Source: Acidobacteriota bacterium
GTDB lineage: Bacteria > Acidobacteriota > Terriglobia > Terriglobales > Acidobacteriaceae
DNA: 5,278 bases
Assembly (NCBI GenBank): GCA_021810815.1
Contig: JAJZHR010000219.1
Span: 1-5,278, forward strand
Reading direction: 5' to 3'
Of this stretch, positions 4,855 to 5,278 are shown in pieces. A program made the position numbers and the translations under genes. The notes under the pieces are model-generated. The model ran no database searches. It had not been told where the DNA came from and saw only the letters and a program-made list of their open reading frames with translations. Within the stretch, counting starts at the first letter, position 1, and each line of letters begins with the position of its first letter.

Positions 4855-5278
4855 CTAGTTCAGCGGTTTGGCTTCATCAGTGACGTCCGGTGCGCGGTCG
4901 CGGTGGCCCCAGTTGAAGCGTCGGCCAATGATGCCTTTTACGATCCATCGGTCGGTAGCGGAGGTGGGGCCGATGCCTACACCAAAGTTGATCTCCCACT
5001 TGGGCGATACATTCAGGTCGACAACGGGGAAGAGTTGCTGCTGCTGGTTGTGGAGGGAGGAGAATCCCCTCAGATCGCCGTACACCGCGTAATACTCGAA
5101 GCCGGCCGTCACCTTTTTTGTGAAGTCGTAGGTGAGCGCGGCTGCGGGCTGAAAGGTGACGCCCTGGGGGACGCTGGGGCCGTGGAAAGAGCGGTCCAAT
5201 GCGGGGTTGACAGCCCAGTACCATCTGCCTTTCTGCTTGTCGAAGATGGGGCGCAGTTCCATAGTCCAGGTGTCGGGA
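4855..5278 (-). CDS. Probable outer-membrane beta-barrel protein, C-terminal part
   Basis: Family not recognised with certainty. The 140 visible residues run in from the right edge without a start; the Met at 5262 is internal-looking because the frame stays open upstream of it (PDTWT before MELRP). The sequence has repeated 8-11-residue strands with alternating polar and hydrophobic residues and many aromatics: RWYWAVNPAL, TFQPAAALTYDF, KKVTAGFEYYAVYGD, LFPVVDLNVSP, WEINFGVGIGP, DRWIVKGIIGRRFNW. Tight polar turns separate them, which is the pattern of consecutive barrel strands in outer-membrane proteins. The last strand ends in an aromatic (FNW), but a 17-residue charged tail follows before TAG, whereas many barrels end at the aromatic. 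It is on the same strand as terC but 537 bp away, so a shared transcript is doubtful. Role (transport or structural) cannot be stated. Barrel topology is inferred from the strand pattern only. Confidence 0.75.
   Translation of the reverse strand, partial: PDTWTMELRPIFDKQKGRWYWAVNPALDRSFHGPSVPQGVTFQPAAALTYDFTKKVTAGFEYYAVYGDLRGFSSLHNQQQQLFPVVDLNVSPKWEINFGVGIGPTSATDRWIVKGIIGRRFNWGHRDRAPDVTDEAKPLN

Overview
The window looks like ordinary chromosomal DNA from a GC-rich Gram-negative bacterium. It holds housekeeping biosynthesis genes, one membrane transport-type gene and the end of an outer-membrane barrel gene. There are no transposases, phage genes, CRISPR arrays, tRNAs or rRNAs. Isolated nadB, an aroB-menG pair and an uncharacterised outer-membrane barrel would fit an acidobacterium (Granulicella/Terriglobus type). 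That placement is inferred from general gene character only, with no marker gene to confirm it.

Layout. Bases 1-306 (minus) hold the first 102 residues of a menaquinone/ubiquinone C-methyltransferase (MenG/UbiE), cut by the left edge. It follows aroB (329-1546, minus, GTG start, 3-dehydroquinate synthase) by 22 bp, so the two are probably one operon. A 115-bp divergent spacer (1547-1661) carries small dyads. nadB (1662-3428, plus, L-aspartate oxidase, 588 aa) converges on a TerC/Alx-family membrane protein gene (3382-4317, minus), and the two coding regions overlap antisense by 47 bp. Bases 4318-4854 contain no gene I can defend. They do contain a long imperfect inverted repeat with an internal GNRA hairpin, positioned as the 5' leader of terC. 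They also contain a signal-peptide-like reading frame with no start codon, and an AUG-UAA start-stop behind a good Shine-Dalgarno. Bases 4855-5278 (minus) are the C-terminal 140 residues of a probable outer-membrane beta-barrel protein cut by the right edge.

How the genes relate. AroB catalyses the second step of the shikimate pathway. Its end product chorismate is the precursor of menaquinone, and MenG performs the last methylation of menaquinone, so the operon pairs an early and a final step of one route. NadB begins de novo NAD synthesis from aspartate and belongs to the fumarate reductase flavoprotein superfamily. TerC-family proteins of the Alx/YkoY type handle Mn2+ or related metal ions. 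I see no evidence of a new multi-gene system. The most promising lead is the structured segment upstream of terC, which does not match the known Mn2+ riboswitch by eye.
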